Shown: positions 22,650-31,145 of the stretch, in pieces
Layout of the letters: every line of letters begins with the position of its first letter
How positions within the stretch are numbered: position 1 is the stretch's first letter
NCBI RefSeq assembly: GCF_033060595.1
Contig: NZ_CP133038.1
Span: 124,001-188,000 of the forward strand
Length of the DNA stretch: 64,000 bases
Direction of reading: 5' to 3'
DNA from: Pyramidobacter sp. YE332
Lineage (GTDB): Bacteria; Synergistota; Synergistia; Synergistales; Dethiosulfovibrionaceae
Notes under the pieces: generated by a model
Told to the model about the DNA's origin: nothing
The model's database searches: none
Seen by the model: the letters and a program-made list of their open reading frames with translations, nothing else
Program-made: the position numbers and the translations under genes

Positions 22650-23366
22650 ATGGAAAGCAGAAACGGCGGCAATGTGCGCGAGATCCTCGGCGCGCCGGCG
22701 CTGATCGTGCGCCGCCCGCAAAAGAACATGTACCTGAGCGTGCGTCCCGACGGCATGCTGCGCGTCTCCTGCCCGACGGGCACGCCCGATGCGGAGATCG
22801 AACGCTTCGTCGCTTCGCAGTCGCGCTGGCTGCACAAGCGCCGCGCCGCCGTTTTGCAGATGCTGGACGAGCGGACGAAACACGACGCCGGCGACACCGT
22901 GCTGTTATGGGGCCGTTCTCTGCCGCTGGCCGTCGCACACGGACGGCCGTACGGCGCCAGCCTGCGCGGCGAAACCATTCTCCTGAACCTGCCGGAAAAC
23001 GGCACCGCCGATGAACGGGGCAAACTGATCCACAGCTTTCTGCGCGCCCGCCTCGGGCTCGCCATCCCGCCGCTGCTGGCCCATTGGCAGCCCGTGCTGG
23101 GCGTGCGAGCCTCGGGGTGGCATGTGCGCGACATGACGACGCGCTGGGGCAGCTGCAATACGCGCACGGGGCGGCTGTGCTTCAATCTTCGCCTCGCCGC
23201 CAAAGACCCGTGCTGCCTCGAGTAGGTCGTCGTGCACGAACTCAGCCATCTGATCGTCGCCAGCCATTCGGCCGCCTTCTGGAACTGCGTAGCCCGCTGT
23301 CTGCCCGACTGGCGGCAGCGGCGCGCGTTGACCAACCAGACAATGAAAGAACCGTCCGCAGAATAG
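22650..23366 (+). pseudogene. YgjP/SprT-like zinc metallopeptidase interrupted by in-frame TAG
   Basis: The gene starts at ATG 22650 behind AAGGAGGG and runs 191 codons to a TAG at 23223-23225. The same frame continues for another 46 codons to a TAG at 23364 with exactly the family's catalytic end: VVVHELSHLIVASHSAAFWN, where the HELSH helix and the later His bind zinc. Family members usually have Tyr at the TAG position (one base change from TAC or TAT). Without read-through the product has no active site. The simplest reading is a nonsense mutation or base-call error; read-through is a less likely alternative. It converges with the AEC carrier gene, which ends 1 bp later. Confidence 0.85.
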
Positions 23367-23367
23367 C

Positions 23368-24309
23368 CTACACGAAAATGCAGGGCGTCACTGCCATCCA
23401 GAACAGCAACGTCACCATGCACAGCAGCGTCGACGACGCTACCAGCATGGCCGCGTAGTCGGCGTCCATGCCGAAGCCGCGGGCCAAAACGTAACAATTG
23501 AAGGCCGGCGCCACCGCGGATCCGACCACCGCCACCTGCATGACAACGGGATTTTCCACGGGAAAAAGCATGAACGCAGCCATGACGATCGCCGGGTGAA
23601 GGAACAGCTTCATGAGCATGTCGGGCCAGGCCGATTTGACGTCGCTCCACAGACGCTCCGGCGCCAGCGCCGCGCCGATGACCAGCAGCGCCATGCCGTT
23701 GCCGCAGTCGCCCAGCACCTCGAGGACGCGCGCAAACCATTGCGGGATATAAGGCGTCCAGCCCAAAGCGCCGATCAGGATGCCGCAGATGCCCGCCAGC
23801 AGGATCGGATTTCTGACCGTCCGCACCAACGCGTTCGCCAGTGACCGGCCGTCGCTCTGACCGCTCATGGCAATTTGCGACATCAGCAGCGGTACGAGGT
23901 TGAAATACGGCGTTCCCACCGCCACGAAGAGCAGCTGCGCTTCCGTGCCCGCCTGTCCGAGCCAAAGCGTCATCACCGGCAGGCCGATAAAGATCGCGTT
24001 GGGACGCACCGACGTGAGCATGGACACGGCGCGCCGTTCGGGCGCGATCTTGCGCAGTCCCGACATCACCCAGAACACTGCCGTCGCCGCCGCATAACCG
24101 CCAATGAGCACGGCAGCAAAGCGCCAGCCATGGATCATGGACGCGTTGAAGCCAAGTCCGGCCTTGAAAAAGCTGACGGGCATCAGCAACGAGAAAAGCA
24201 GCCCGTTCAGTTCCTTCAGTCCGGTTTCAGTCAGCCGCCCCCGTCTTTTCAGAAACCAGCCGCAGCCCATGACGATGAAAATCACCAGATTCGTTAGAAA
24301 GCCCTGCAT
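23368..24309 (-). CDS. AEC-family (auxin efflux carrier-like) transporter
   Basis: This 313-residue membrane protein has ten hydrophobic helices in two five-helix halves, typical of AEC permeases that carry malate, malonate or other organic acids in bacteria. Helix-breaking motifs such as RPNAIFIGLPV (~100) and AVAPAFNCYVLARGFGMDAD (~270) fit the family. The start ATG at 24309 follows GGAGGGG. It stands alone, with a parS site just upstream. Substrate not predictable. Confidence 0.87.
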   Translation of the reverse strand: MQGFLTNLVIFIVMGCGWFLKRRGRLTETGLKELNGLLFSLLMPVSFFKAGLGFNASMIHGWRFAAVLIGGYAAATAVFWVMSGLRKIAPERRAVSMLTSVRPNAIFIGLPVMTLWLGQAGTEAQLLFVAVGTPYFNLVPLLMSQIAMSGQSDGRSLANALVRTVRNPILLAGICGILIGALGWTPYIPQWFARVLEVLGDCGNGMALLVIGAALAPERLWSDVKSAWPDMLMKLFLHPAIVMAAFMLFPVENPVVMQVAVVGSAVAPAFNCYVLARGFGMDADYAAMLVASSTLLCMVTLLFWMAVTPCIFV

Positions 24310-24365
24310 CGTTTCAGCCCCTCCGTCCGCATCCGATCAGGATCGGCGGCTCTCGAGACGGGAAA

Positions 24366-24381
24366 TGTTCCACGTGGAACA
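24366..24381. other. parS: parS centromere site 1
   Basis: TGTTCCACGTGGAACA is a perfect 16-bp palindrome matching the known ParB-binding consensus TGTTNCACGTGNAACA. It is intergenic, about 13 kb left of parAB. Confidence 0.9.
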
Positions 24382-24526
24382 ATCCCTGCCGTCGCCGTCT
24401 CGTCACTTTTCGACAAGTTTACCACGCTCACCTGAAAGCCGCTACGCGAGACGGAACACTCGTCGCCAGCCACAGCATTTTACTGTTTTTTAATAAAGAG
24501 ACCGTATCAGTCCCATCCTCATAATG

Positions 24527-24575
24527 ATAATGCCGCCAGACCGTCGGAAGATTTCCGACGGTCTGGCGGCATTAT
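24527..24575 (-). terminator. Long perfect hairpin terminator after M20 amidohydrolase
   Basis: A 23-bp perfect stem (24527-24549 with 24553-24575, core GCCGCCAGACCGTCGGAA) has a 3-base loop. It lies 13 bp after the amidohydrolase stop. The T-run after it is weak. Confidence 0.7.
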
Positions 24576-24588
24576 TCGCGTCTCGCTC

Positions 24589-25971
24589 TTATTTCTGGAC
24601 CGGCATGGGCACGGGAACGTCGGCGGGGATGGGGCAGCGGTAGGGTTCGCCGTGGGTGGCTTCGAGAAACTCCGCCTTGGCGGCGGCGACAAGCTGCGGG
24701 TCGGCGGCGACCTTGGCGGCCGTCAGAGCCAGGGCGCGGGCGCCGTAAAGCATGCCTTTCATGCCGATGGACGAGCCGGCGCAGGATGTGACCTGCCAGC
24801 TGTGGCCGGGAGCGGCGCAGTTCCACGAAGCGGTGTTCACTTCCGCACAGGGGACGATGTGCTGCACGTCGCCCACGTCGGTGGAGCCAAAGCCATTCTC
24901 CTCGCGGATCCCGACGCTGACGCCGAGCGGGCCGTCGTAATCGGGGCGCCGTTTGATCTGATCGTAGTTCGGATTCTGTACGTTGATAGCCTCGGCGAAT
25001 TCCAGCTCTTCCTCGGTCCAGACGGGCCTTTCCACTTCCTGCAGGCTTTGATAGATTACGTCGCTGAGGACGCGGTTTTCCAGCGTCGGATAACAGCCGC
25101 CGAGGAACTCGATCTCCACTTTCGTCTCGGTCATGTGCGCCGCCCCCTCGGCGACCAGCACGAGGCGGCGATACGTGTCTTCCACGGCCTCGCGGGTCAG
25201 GGCGCGCACGAAGTACCAGACGCAGGCTTTGTCGGGGACGATGTTGGGAGCCATCCCGCCGTCGGTGACGACGTAATGGATGCGGTTGTCCATGGTGACG
25301 TGCTCGCGCAGGTAGTTGGCGCCGACGTTCATGAGCTCGACGGCGTCGAGGGCTGAGCGGCCGTTCTCCGGCGCGCCGCCGGCGTGAGAGGTGCGCCCCG
25401 TGAAATGGAACTTGGCGCTGTTCAGGCCCGTCATGACGCCGCGCATGACGCAGTTTTTCGCGGCTCCGTGCCAGGAAAAAGCGAGATCCAGCTCACGGAA
25501 CGCGCCGCCGCGGGCCATGAAGACCTTGCCGGTAAGGGCCTCTTCGGCGGGACAGCCATAGTAAACTACGGTACCGGGACAGCCGGAAGCCCGCAGCTCT
25601 TCTTTCAAGCCGTACGCCGCCGCCAGCGGCGCCACGCAGAGCAGGTTGTGCCCGCAGCCCTCCCCCGGCGCGCCGTCCCGTACGGGTTCCTGGCGGGTGC
25701 CGACCTTCTGGCTCAGACCGGGCAGAGCGTCGAACTCGCCCAGAAAACCGATCGTCGGTTCGCCGCTGCCCCAACTGGCACGCAGGGCCGTGGGCATCCC
25801 GTACATCCCCGTTTCCACGACAAAGCCCAGCTCGCGCAGCAGCTCGGCAGTGACCGCGCACGTGCTCACTTCGTTGTAGGCGGTCTCGGGATGCTCCCAG
25901 ATTTTTTTAGCGTGGGCGACAAACTGTTCCTCTTTCGCTTGAAGAGCTTTTAACGCCGCTTCTCCGACCAT
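24589..25971 (-). CDS. M20-family amidohydrolase (AbgB-like)
   Basis: This 460-residue cytoplasmic metal-dependent amidohydrolase is similar to p-aminobenzoyl-glutamate hydrolase subunit B and related aminoacylases. Features are GFLGEFDALPGL (~80), the GEGCGHNLLCVAPLAAAYGL segment (~110) with metal-binding Cys/His, SWHGAAKNC and TGRTSHAGGAPENGRSALDA (~205) of the dimerisation part, and a C-terminal GHSWQVTSC motif. The internal ATG at 25971 is used because CTAGGAGGAATT precedes it. A tandem 23-bp repeat lies just upstream, and an IS110-type element beyond that. The exact substrate (an N-acylated or glutamyl compound) is not determined. Confidence 0.9.
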   Translation of the reverse strand: MVGEAALKALQAKEEQFVAHAKKIWEHPETAYNEVSTCAVTAELLRELGFVVETGMYGMPTALRASWGSGEPTIGFLGEFDALPGLSQKVGTRQEPVRDGAPGEGCGHNLLCVAPLAAAYGLKEELRASGCPGTVVYYGCPAEEALTGKVFMARGGAFRELDLAFSWHGAAKNCVMRGVMTGLNSAKFHFTGRTSHAGGAPENGRSALDAVELMNVGANYLREHVTMDNRIHYVVTDGGMAPNIVPDKACVWYFVRALTREAVEDTYRRLVLVAEGAAHMTETKVEIEFLGGCYPTLENRVLSDVIYQSLQEVERPVWTEEELEFAEAINVQNPNYDQIKRRPDYDGPLGVSVGIREENGFGSTDVGDVQHIVPCAEVNTASWNCAAPGHSWQVTSCAGSSIGMKGMLYGARALALTAAKVAADPQLVAAAKAEFLEATHGEPYRCPIPADVPVPMPVQK

Positions 25972-25981
25972 AAAAATTCCT

Positions 25982-26027
25982 CCTAGAATAATGTAGTCGC
26001 ACTTCCTAGAATAATGTAGTCGCACTT
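25982..26027. repeat. Tandem 23-bp repeat upstream of amidohydrolase
   Basis: Two perfect copies of a 23-bp unit beginning CCTAGAATAATGTAGTCGCA stand head to tail, only 10 bp before the amidohydrolase start. Each copy carries, on the minus strand, a TACATTAT segment resembling a -10 box, so the duplication may double a promoter or operator element. Confidence 0.85.
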
Positions 26028-26138
26028 GTTGACAGATTATTGAACGGAACAATCTGCGATAATGTCAGCATGCAGTGTGAGCGTCGCCGTTTGTTTCCTT
26101 GGGGACATTTCCTCGTAAAGGAGAGTGCGCCTCACCTC

Positions 26139-26216
26139 TTGCGGCAGTTCACGAATGAGCTGGATGTTGAGACCGAAGGTCTTCTCCGTCTGTCCAAGGA
26201 GGTTGTGAGCCGCAGG
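26139..26216 (+). ncRNA. Candidate IS110 bridge RNA structure
   Basis: In the leader before the transposase, CTTGCGGC pairs with GCCGCAGG (26138-26145 with 26209-26216), followed inward by TCAC/GTGA and a central hairpin GAGACC-GAA-GGTCTT. IS110 elements are known to encode a structured guide (bridge) RNA in such a region. The fold is by eye only. Confidence 0.35.
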
Positions 26217-26260
26217 AAGCGTGAGAATTCACCTGCAAATACGTTGTGGTGAGGTGACTC

Positions 26261-27448
26261 ATGTACTATCTTGGTATTGACATCGGGAAGAACAATCACG
26301 AAGCAGGGCTTATCAGGGAGGACGGCAGCCACGTCGGCAAGTCGCTGCGTTTCGCCAATGCGCAGGAGGGCTTTCAGCAGCTTCTGCTCTTTCTCGAACA
26401 GAGTCTTCCCGAGCGGGAGGCCTTCTGTATCGGCATGGAGGCGACCGGTCATTACTGGCTCGCGCTCTACTCCTTTCTGCGGGAGCAGGGTTTTGCTCTG
26501 CATGTGATCAACCCGATCCAATCCGACAGTCTGAGGAACTTCCACATCCGGAAGCAGAAAACGGATGCGGTCGACTGCTTTCTGGTGGCTGAGGTGATCC
26601 GTTTCGGCTCGTTCAGCGCAACTCATCTGGCTGATGAAGATATCATGGCGCTGCGCAATCTGGCCCGTTTCAGAGAGTCGCTCAAGGACTCCTGCGCCGA
26701 CTACAAGCGACAGGTCGTCACCGTTCTGGATCAGGTGTTTCCGGAGTATGCCGCCTTGTTCTCCAACGTCTTTGGCGAGAGTTCAAAGGCATTTCTCAAG
26801 ACGTACGGCACTCCGGAACAGGTGGTCGACGTGAACACGAAATCGCTGGCCGCTTTGCTCAGAAAAACCAGCCGGGGCCGGCACGGTACTGACAAAGCCC
26901 GTGAGCTCAAGTCTCTGGCGGCGCGTTCGGTCGGCCTGACTCTGTGTTCGGATGCCTTTGCCTTTCAAATCAGGATTCTCATCGAACAGATCGAATTCAC
27001 GGAGAAGCAGATCGATGAGATCGACAAGAAGATCGCCCGGCAGCTGAGGAAGTTTAGCTCTGTCATCCTCACTGTCCCCGGCGTGGGGCCGGCGACGGGC
27101 GCCGTGATCCTCGGTGAGATCGGCGATATCAGTCGTTTCTCCAATCCCAAGAAACTCGTCGCCTTTGCCGGGATCGATCCGACTTCGTTTCAATCGGGGA
27201 ACTATGTCGGCCAGCACAACCGCTTGTCCAAGAAAGGATCCCCCTACCTGAGACGAGCTGTCTGGATGTCGGCGCTGATAGCAGTCAGATGCGATCCTGT
27301 CTTCAAAGCGTTCTACGAAAAGAAGCGCGGTGAGGGGAAAGCGCATGGGACTGCATTGGGGGCTGTGTCGAGAAAACTGCTTTATACGATTTACGCTGTT
27401 CTGAAAGCCAACAAACCTTACGAGGTACGCCGCCAGGGCATAGAATGA
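26261..27448 (+). CDS. IS110-family transposase (DEDD recombinase)
   Basis: This 395-residue recombinase has the RuvC-like DEDD domain at the N-terminus: GIDIGKNNH (first Asp), CIGMEATGHYW (Glu, ~62) and KTDAVDCFLVAEVI (two Asp, ~100). The C-terminal transposase_20 region holds VPGVGPATGAVILGEIGDI (~270) and the putative catalytic Ser in DPTSFQSGNYVGQ, with LSKKGSPYLRRAVW following. Length and both domains are intact, so it looks functional. GAGGTGA precedes the ATG. IS110 enzymes use an RNA guide from their own flank to choose target and donor DNA. Confidence 0.95.
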   Translation: MYYLGIDIGKNNHEAGLIREDGSHVGKSLRFANAQEGFQQLLLFLEQSLPEREAFCIGMEATGHYWLALYSFLREQGFALHVINPIQSDSLRNFHIRKQKTDAVDCFLVAEVIRFGSFSATHLADEDIMALRNLARFRESLKDSCADYKRQVVTVLDQVFPEYAALFSNVFGESSKAFLKTYGTPEQVVDVNTKSLAALLRKTSRGRHGTDKARELKSLAARSVGLTLCSDAFAFQIRILIEQIEFTEKQIDEIDKKIARQLRKFSSVILTVPGVGPATGAVILGEIGDISRFSNPKKLVAFAGIDPTSFQSGNYVGQHNRLSKKGSPYLRRAVWMSALIAVRCDPVFKAFYEKKRGEGKAHGTALGAVSRKLLYTIYAVLKANKPYEVRRQGIE

Positions 27449-27823
27449 TTCTGTTCCCGCGGGGTTCCCTGCTCGTATCGCTTCCGTGTGAGCTCGTTCG
27501 CGTGCTTGTTTTGTCTGAGTTCTGTCCAATATGCCGTTTTCAGGGGCGCTTTGGCTTTTTCACGCGGGCAACCGGCTAGAAATACTTCGGGCATGAGCTC
27601 GAATTTCCTACTTGACTTTTAATAGCTGGTCTCCTTCTGAATTTCTCGAATTCACGCGCGGCAAAAAACGGGGATTGCCGCGGGAATCAAGAAAATTGTC
27701 CGAGCACATATCGAACGACATCAGCGTTCATATGTTCCAACAGAGAATGTTCCACGTGGAACATTCTGCCCGAAAATGAACGCAACGCTTTTTTCGCGTT
27801 GACATGCCTCTTTGCCTCGGGAC
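27449..27823. other. Intergenic region with IS110 right flank and a parS site
   Basis: No gene is seen in these 375 bp. The left part probably contains the right end of the IS element. A perfect parS lies at 27748-27763, and a TATGTTCCAACA half-site stands just before it. A CAACGC/GCGTTG inverted repeat around a T-run (27788-27806) precedes the P1-peptidase stop. Confidence 0.5.
27748..27763. other. parS: parS centromere site 2
   Basis: TGTTCCACGTGGAACA sits within a longer 24-bp palindrome (27744-27767, AGAA...TTCT). It is intergenic and matches the other perfect sites in the window. Confidence 0.9.
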
Positions 27824-28891
27824 TTAACGGCGCGGCGCGCTCAGTCCCGGCACGCGCCCGGCCAGCTCGGCCAGAGAAACGCGCCGGTGCCCCTGAAAGC
27901 CTGTCACCGTCTCGGCGGCCAGCATCGACGAGAGGATCGCCTCGTGTACCGACTCGATCACGGCGCGGAAGAACAGGTTGGCGTGCGCGTCGCTGACCGA
28001 ACGAAACGCCAGTTCCCCCGCCGCGTCGAAGGGAACCCGCTGCGCGGTGGAAAAAGCCACGGCGATCTCGCCGCTGCCGTTGCCGATGATCGAGCCGGTG
28101 TGCGTGATGCCGGCGCTGGCGCGTTTACAGAGCCTCTTCAGCTGGCGCGCGGTCATGGGCGCGTCGGTGGCGATCAGCACGATGCAGGATCCCTGCTCGC
28201 GCAGCTGTTCCGCGGCGAGGATCTTTTTCGCTTCGGCCCCCGTCGGCTGACCGTCCAGCGTAAAGTCCTCCATCTCGCCGAAGTTGCTCAGAACCAGCGC
28301 GCCCAGCGTATAGGTCCGTGCGCCGGCAGTCACCAGCCGCGAAGCCGAACCGACGCCGCCCTTGAACTGGTAGCAGCTCATGCCCCGTCCCGCGCCCACG
28401 GCGCCGAGAGCGAAATCGGGCGCGGCGGCCGCCAGCGCCTGACGCGCCAGCTCCGGCGTCACCGCCTGGACGCGGATGTCGTTTAGAAAACCGTCGTTGC
28501 ACTCGCACACCAGTGGATTGACCGTGCCCGCCGCGCCGCCGATCGACGGTTCGCTCTCGATCATCGCCTGGGACAACGCGCGCCAGACGTCGCCGACGCT
28601 GAGAGTATTCGTCAGCAAAATCGGCGTTTCCAGCGTGCCCAGCTCGTCGATCTGCACCAGCCCCGCCGTCTTGCCGAAGCCGTTGATCACGTGCGAGGCG
28701 GCGATCAGTTTGTTCCGGAACAAACTGCCCGGCGCGGGAATCACCGCCGTCACGCCCGTCTGCGTTTTCCCTTCCGCCAGCGTCGCGTGTCCCACGATCA
28801 CGCCCGCCACGTCGGCGATCGTGTTGCGGGGGCCTTTGGGCAGGCGGCCGGCGCTCAGTCCGAAACGCTCGAGCCAGTCGTTGTTTTTCAC
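27824..28891 (-). CDS. P1/DmpA-family aminopeptidase (Ntn-type hydrolase)
   Basis: This 355-residue self-processing aminopeptidase or amidase belongs to the S58 family. The autocleavage/nucleophile region KGGVGSASR (~195) has the Gly-Ser junction whose Ser becomes the N-terminal nucleophile, preceded by AVGAGRGMSCYQF. Other family features are PKGPRNTIADVAGVIVGH near the start and VGDVWRA (~100). The start appears to be GTG at 28891 behind AAGGGA. Such enzymes release N-terminal amino acids, sometimes D- or beta-residues, which fits the peptide-catabolising surroundings. Confidence 0.9.
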   Translation of the reverse strand: MKNNDWLERFGLSAGRLPKGPRNTIADVAGVIVGHATLAEGKTQTGVTAVIPAPGSLFRNKLIAASHVINGFGKTAGLVQIDELGTLETPILLTNTLSVGDVWRALSQAMIESEPSIGGAAGTVNPLVCECNDGFLNDIRVQAVTPELARQALAAAAPDFALGAVGAGRGMSCYQFKGGVGSASRLVTAGARTYTLGALVLSNFGEMEDFTLDGQPTGAEAKKILAAEQLREQGSCIVLIATDAPMTARQLKRLCKRASAGITHTGSIIGNGSGEIAVAFSTAQRVPFDAAGELAFRSVSDAHANLFFRAVIESVHEAILSSMLAAETVTGFQGHRRVSLAELAGRVPGLSAPRR

Positions 28892-28956
28892 GTTTCACAC
28901 GTCCCTTTCACAGCGCAAGATGAAAGAATCCCGTTCATATTATAGCCGCCGGGCCA

Positions 28957-29014
28957 TAAAAATCGAGCCGCTCCGTCTCTTCCATCCGAAAAAAACGGCG
29001 CGGCTCGATTTTTA
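28957..29014 (-). terminator. Bidirectional hairpin after OadB
   Basis: TAAAAATCGAGCCG (28957-28970) pairs perfectly with CGGCTCGATTTTTA (29001-29014); the T-rich flank is part of the stem. It ends 15 bp after the OadB stop on the minus strand. Confidence 0.75.
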
Positions 29015-29029
29015 CGATCGGGGAAAAAA

Positions 29030-30157
29030 TCAGCTCAACAGCGCCAACAGCAGCCCGCCAGCGACGACGGAGCCGATCTGTCCGGCCACGTTGGCCGCGG
29101 AAGCCTGCATGAGCACGAACGTGCCGGGTTTTTCCCTGGCCGCCATCTGCTGGATCGTGCGCGACGACATCGGGAAGGCGGAAATGCCCGCCGCGCCGAT
29201 CATCGGGTTGATCTTTTCCTTCATGAACAGATTCAGCAACTTGGCGCTGAGCACGCCGCCGGCCGTATCGAAGACGAAGGCCACCAGCCCCATGCCGAGG
29301 ATCATCAGCGTGTCGGCGCGCAGGAAGCGGTCGCCCGTCATCGTGCAGGAGATGCCTAGCCCCAGCATGATCGTGACGATGTTGGCCAGCTCGTTCTGGG
29401 CGCTGTTGGAAAGGCGCGCGACTACGCCGCTCTCGCGCAGCAGGTTGCCGAACATCAGAAAGCCGATCAGCGTTGACGACGAGGGCGCGAAGATGCCGAC
29501 CACGATCGTGACGACGATCGGGAAGAGGATCCTGGCACGCTTGCTCACCGTGCGCCCGGCGCGGAGCGTCATGTTCATGCGCCGCTCCTCTTTGGTCGTC
29601 AGCGCGCGGACCACCGGCGGCTGGATGACCGGCACCATCGACATGTAGGAATACGCCGCCACGGAGATCGGTCCCAGCAGCTGCGGCGCGAAGCGGCTGG
29701 AGACGAAGATCGAGGTGGGGCCGTCGGCGGCGCCGATGATGCCGATCGAAGCCGCTTCCCTGACGCTGAAGCCGAAAACGTAATAGGCCAGCCCCATGGT
29801 GAGGAAGATGCCCGCCTGCGCCGTCAGGCCGAAGAGCGCGTAGACGGGGCGTTCCATCACGGGCGAAAAGTCCATCATCGCGCCGATGCCGATGAAGATC
29901 AGCAGCGGGAACATCTCGTTGGCGATACCGGCGTCGAACAGCACGCTGATCGCCCCCGGCACCACCGTGCCGTCCATGGCCTGCGTCAGCGCCGCCGTCA
30001 TGGGAATGTTCACCAGCACGGTGCCGAATCCCATCGGCAGCAGCAGCGAAGGCTCGTATTCCTTGGCCACCGCCAGCCAGACCAGCGTCAGGCCGATGCC
30101 GATCATCACCGCCTGCTGCCAGGTCAGGCTCAAAAAACCCTGAAACAACGCTTCCAA
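29030..30157 (-). CDS. Sodium-pumping decarboxylase beta subunit (OadB/GcdB-like)
   Basis: This 375-residue membrane subunit couples decarboxylation of a biotin-bound carboxyl group to Na+ export. Family motifs are FPLLIFIGIGAMMDFSPVM (~95), YSYMSMVPVIQPPVVRALTT (~180), GNLLRESGVVARLS and the C-terminal ISAFPMSSRTIQQMA. The best start is TTG at 30157, seven bases after GAGAGGAG; a much longer frame upstream overlaps msrA antisense-like sequence and is rejected. No alpha (carboxyltransferase), gamma or biotin-carrier gene is adjacent, so partners must lie elsewhere. It follows msrA by 47 bp in the same direction. Confidence 0.9.
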   Translation of the reverse strand: MEALFQGFLSLTWQQAVMIGIGLTLVWLAVAKEYEPSLLLPMGFGTVLVNIPMTAALTQAMDGTVVPGAISVLFDAGIANEMFPLLIFIGIGAMMDFSPVMERPVYALFGLTAQAGIFLTMGLAYYVFGFSVREAASIGIIGAADGPTSIFVSSRFAPQLLGPISVAAYSYMSMVPVIQPPVVRALTTKEERRMNMTLRAGRTVSKRARILFPIVVTIVVGIFAPSSSTLIGFLMFGNLLRESGVVARLSNSAQNELANIVTIMLGLGISCTMTGDRFLRADTLMILGMGLVAFVFDTAGGVLSAKLLNLFMKEKINPMIGAAGISAFPMSSRTIQQMAAREKPGTFVLMQASAANVAGQIGSVVAGGLLLALLS

Positions 30158-30204
30158 AACGATTCTCCTCTCAAAATTCCAGCGATGCCGCGGCAGAGCG
30201 CGGC

Positions 30205-30714
30205 TCAGTCTTCCTCGGGCGGCAGCGGCTCGTCGAGCAAGGCGAGGTTGACGTGGCAGTAGCCGCACGGCTTCTTTTTCAGATAATCCTGATGGTATTC
30301 CTCGGCCGCATAAAAGTTGACCAGAGGCTCCACCGTCGTGACGACGGGCTCGTCCCAGTTCTTCTGTTCTTTGGCGAGAAGCTCCTCGGCCAGACGGCGC
30401 TCCTCGTCGTCGTTGTAGTAGATGGACGTACGGTACTGCGCGCCGATATCCGGCCCCTGCCGATTCAGCGTCGTCGGGTCGATGATGCGCAGATAGTGGC
30501 GCAGCAGCGTGCGCAGGCTGATGATCTGCGGGTCGTATTCGACCTTGCAGGCCTCGGCGTACCCTGTGCCGCCGGCTTTGACCTGTTCGTACGTCGGGTG
30601 CGGCATGCGCCCGTTGGCGAATCCCACTTCCGTATCCAATACGCCGGGCAATTCCCTCATGTAGGCCTCGAGGCCCCAAAAACAGCCTCCGGCCAAAACG
30701 ATCCTCCTCGACAT
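30205..30714 (-). CDS. msrA: Peptide methionine-S-sulfoxide reductase
   Basis: This 169-residue enzyme repairs methionine-S-sulfoxide in proteins. The catalytic motif AGGCFWGLEAYMREL is at residues 8-22 with the nucleophile Cys11. GYANG is replaced by GFANG, and YHQDYLKKKP near 140 completes the active site. A further CGYC pair near 150 could act as resolving cysteines. The ribosome site AAGGAGGAAG is strong. It precedes the oadB-like gene; a repair enzyme in an anaerobe indicates some oxygen exposure. Confidence 0.96.
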   Translation of the reverse strand: MSRRIVLAGGCFWGLEAYMRELPGVLDTEVGFANGRMPHPTYEQVKAGGTGYAEACKVEYDPQIISLRTLLRHYLRIIDPTTLNRQGPDIGAQYRTSIYYNDDEERRLAEELLAKEQKNWDEPVVTTVEPLVNFYAAEEYHQDYLKKKPCGYCHVNLALLDEPLPPEED

Positions 30715-31145
30715 CGGTCTTCCTCCTTATTATTCCCGCGGCTCGGCGGGAACGGGCATACGCTCGGGGATCGCCGCCACCTCCAGCCCCAGATGGCACG
30801 TTCCCCGTTCCACATCGACTCGATCACGGGGCGCCGCGGGCTTGCGTCAAAACAGCGGGCGACGGCTCCGGCTGTTTCATATCGAAATTATATTCTGCGC
30901 CGTAGCGAAAAGCAAACGCAACGCGGCTTTGCGTCCCAGGGACAAAGCGGCGTCGCCCGGCGCGTGGATCCGAAGCCTTGATACATTGTTTGACGAATAG
31001 ACAGTGTTCCCCGGCGGGCGGACACGACGACAAACGCCTTCGCGGCGGCGAAATACGGCGATCCGAATTTCCAGACAGGATACTATAAAATACGGGCCGT
31101 CAAGCGCCGGAAACGACGCCTGACGGCTCTTTCGCTTTCTTTCGC
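30715..31145. other. Intergenic region with hairpin
   Basis: I see no gene in these 430 bp. A hairpin GCCGTCA-A-GCG/CGC-C-TGACGGC at 31096-31127 lies just after the zinc-ribbon gene on the minus strand and probably ends it. TATATT-like AT-rich sequence near 30880-30900 could contribute to the msrA promoter. Confidence 0.45.

Larger units (their letters stand above)
26040..27620 (+). mobile_element. IS110-family insertion sequence (ends approximate)
   Basis: One DEDD transposase gene is flanked by about 220 bp of structured non-coding DNA upstream and about 150-200 bp downstream. IS110-type elements lack ordinary terminal inverted repeats and target duplications, so I cannot fix the ends; the values given are estimates. 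It lies between the amidohydrolase promoter and the P1-peptidase region. Confidence 0.65.

Noticed and set aside
22650-23366. Pyrrolysine insertion at the TAG of the YgjP-like gene
   Set aside because: No pyl genes are in the window, the family does not use pyrrolysine, and Tyr is the usual residue. A point mutation or base-call error is simpler.
30158-30799. N-terminal extension of the OadB frame to a 589-residue protein
   Set aside because: The extra part is antisense-like arginine-rich sequence overlapping msrA in another frame. A TTG with a good ribosome site at 30157 gives a normal OadB.
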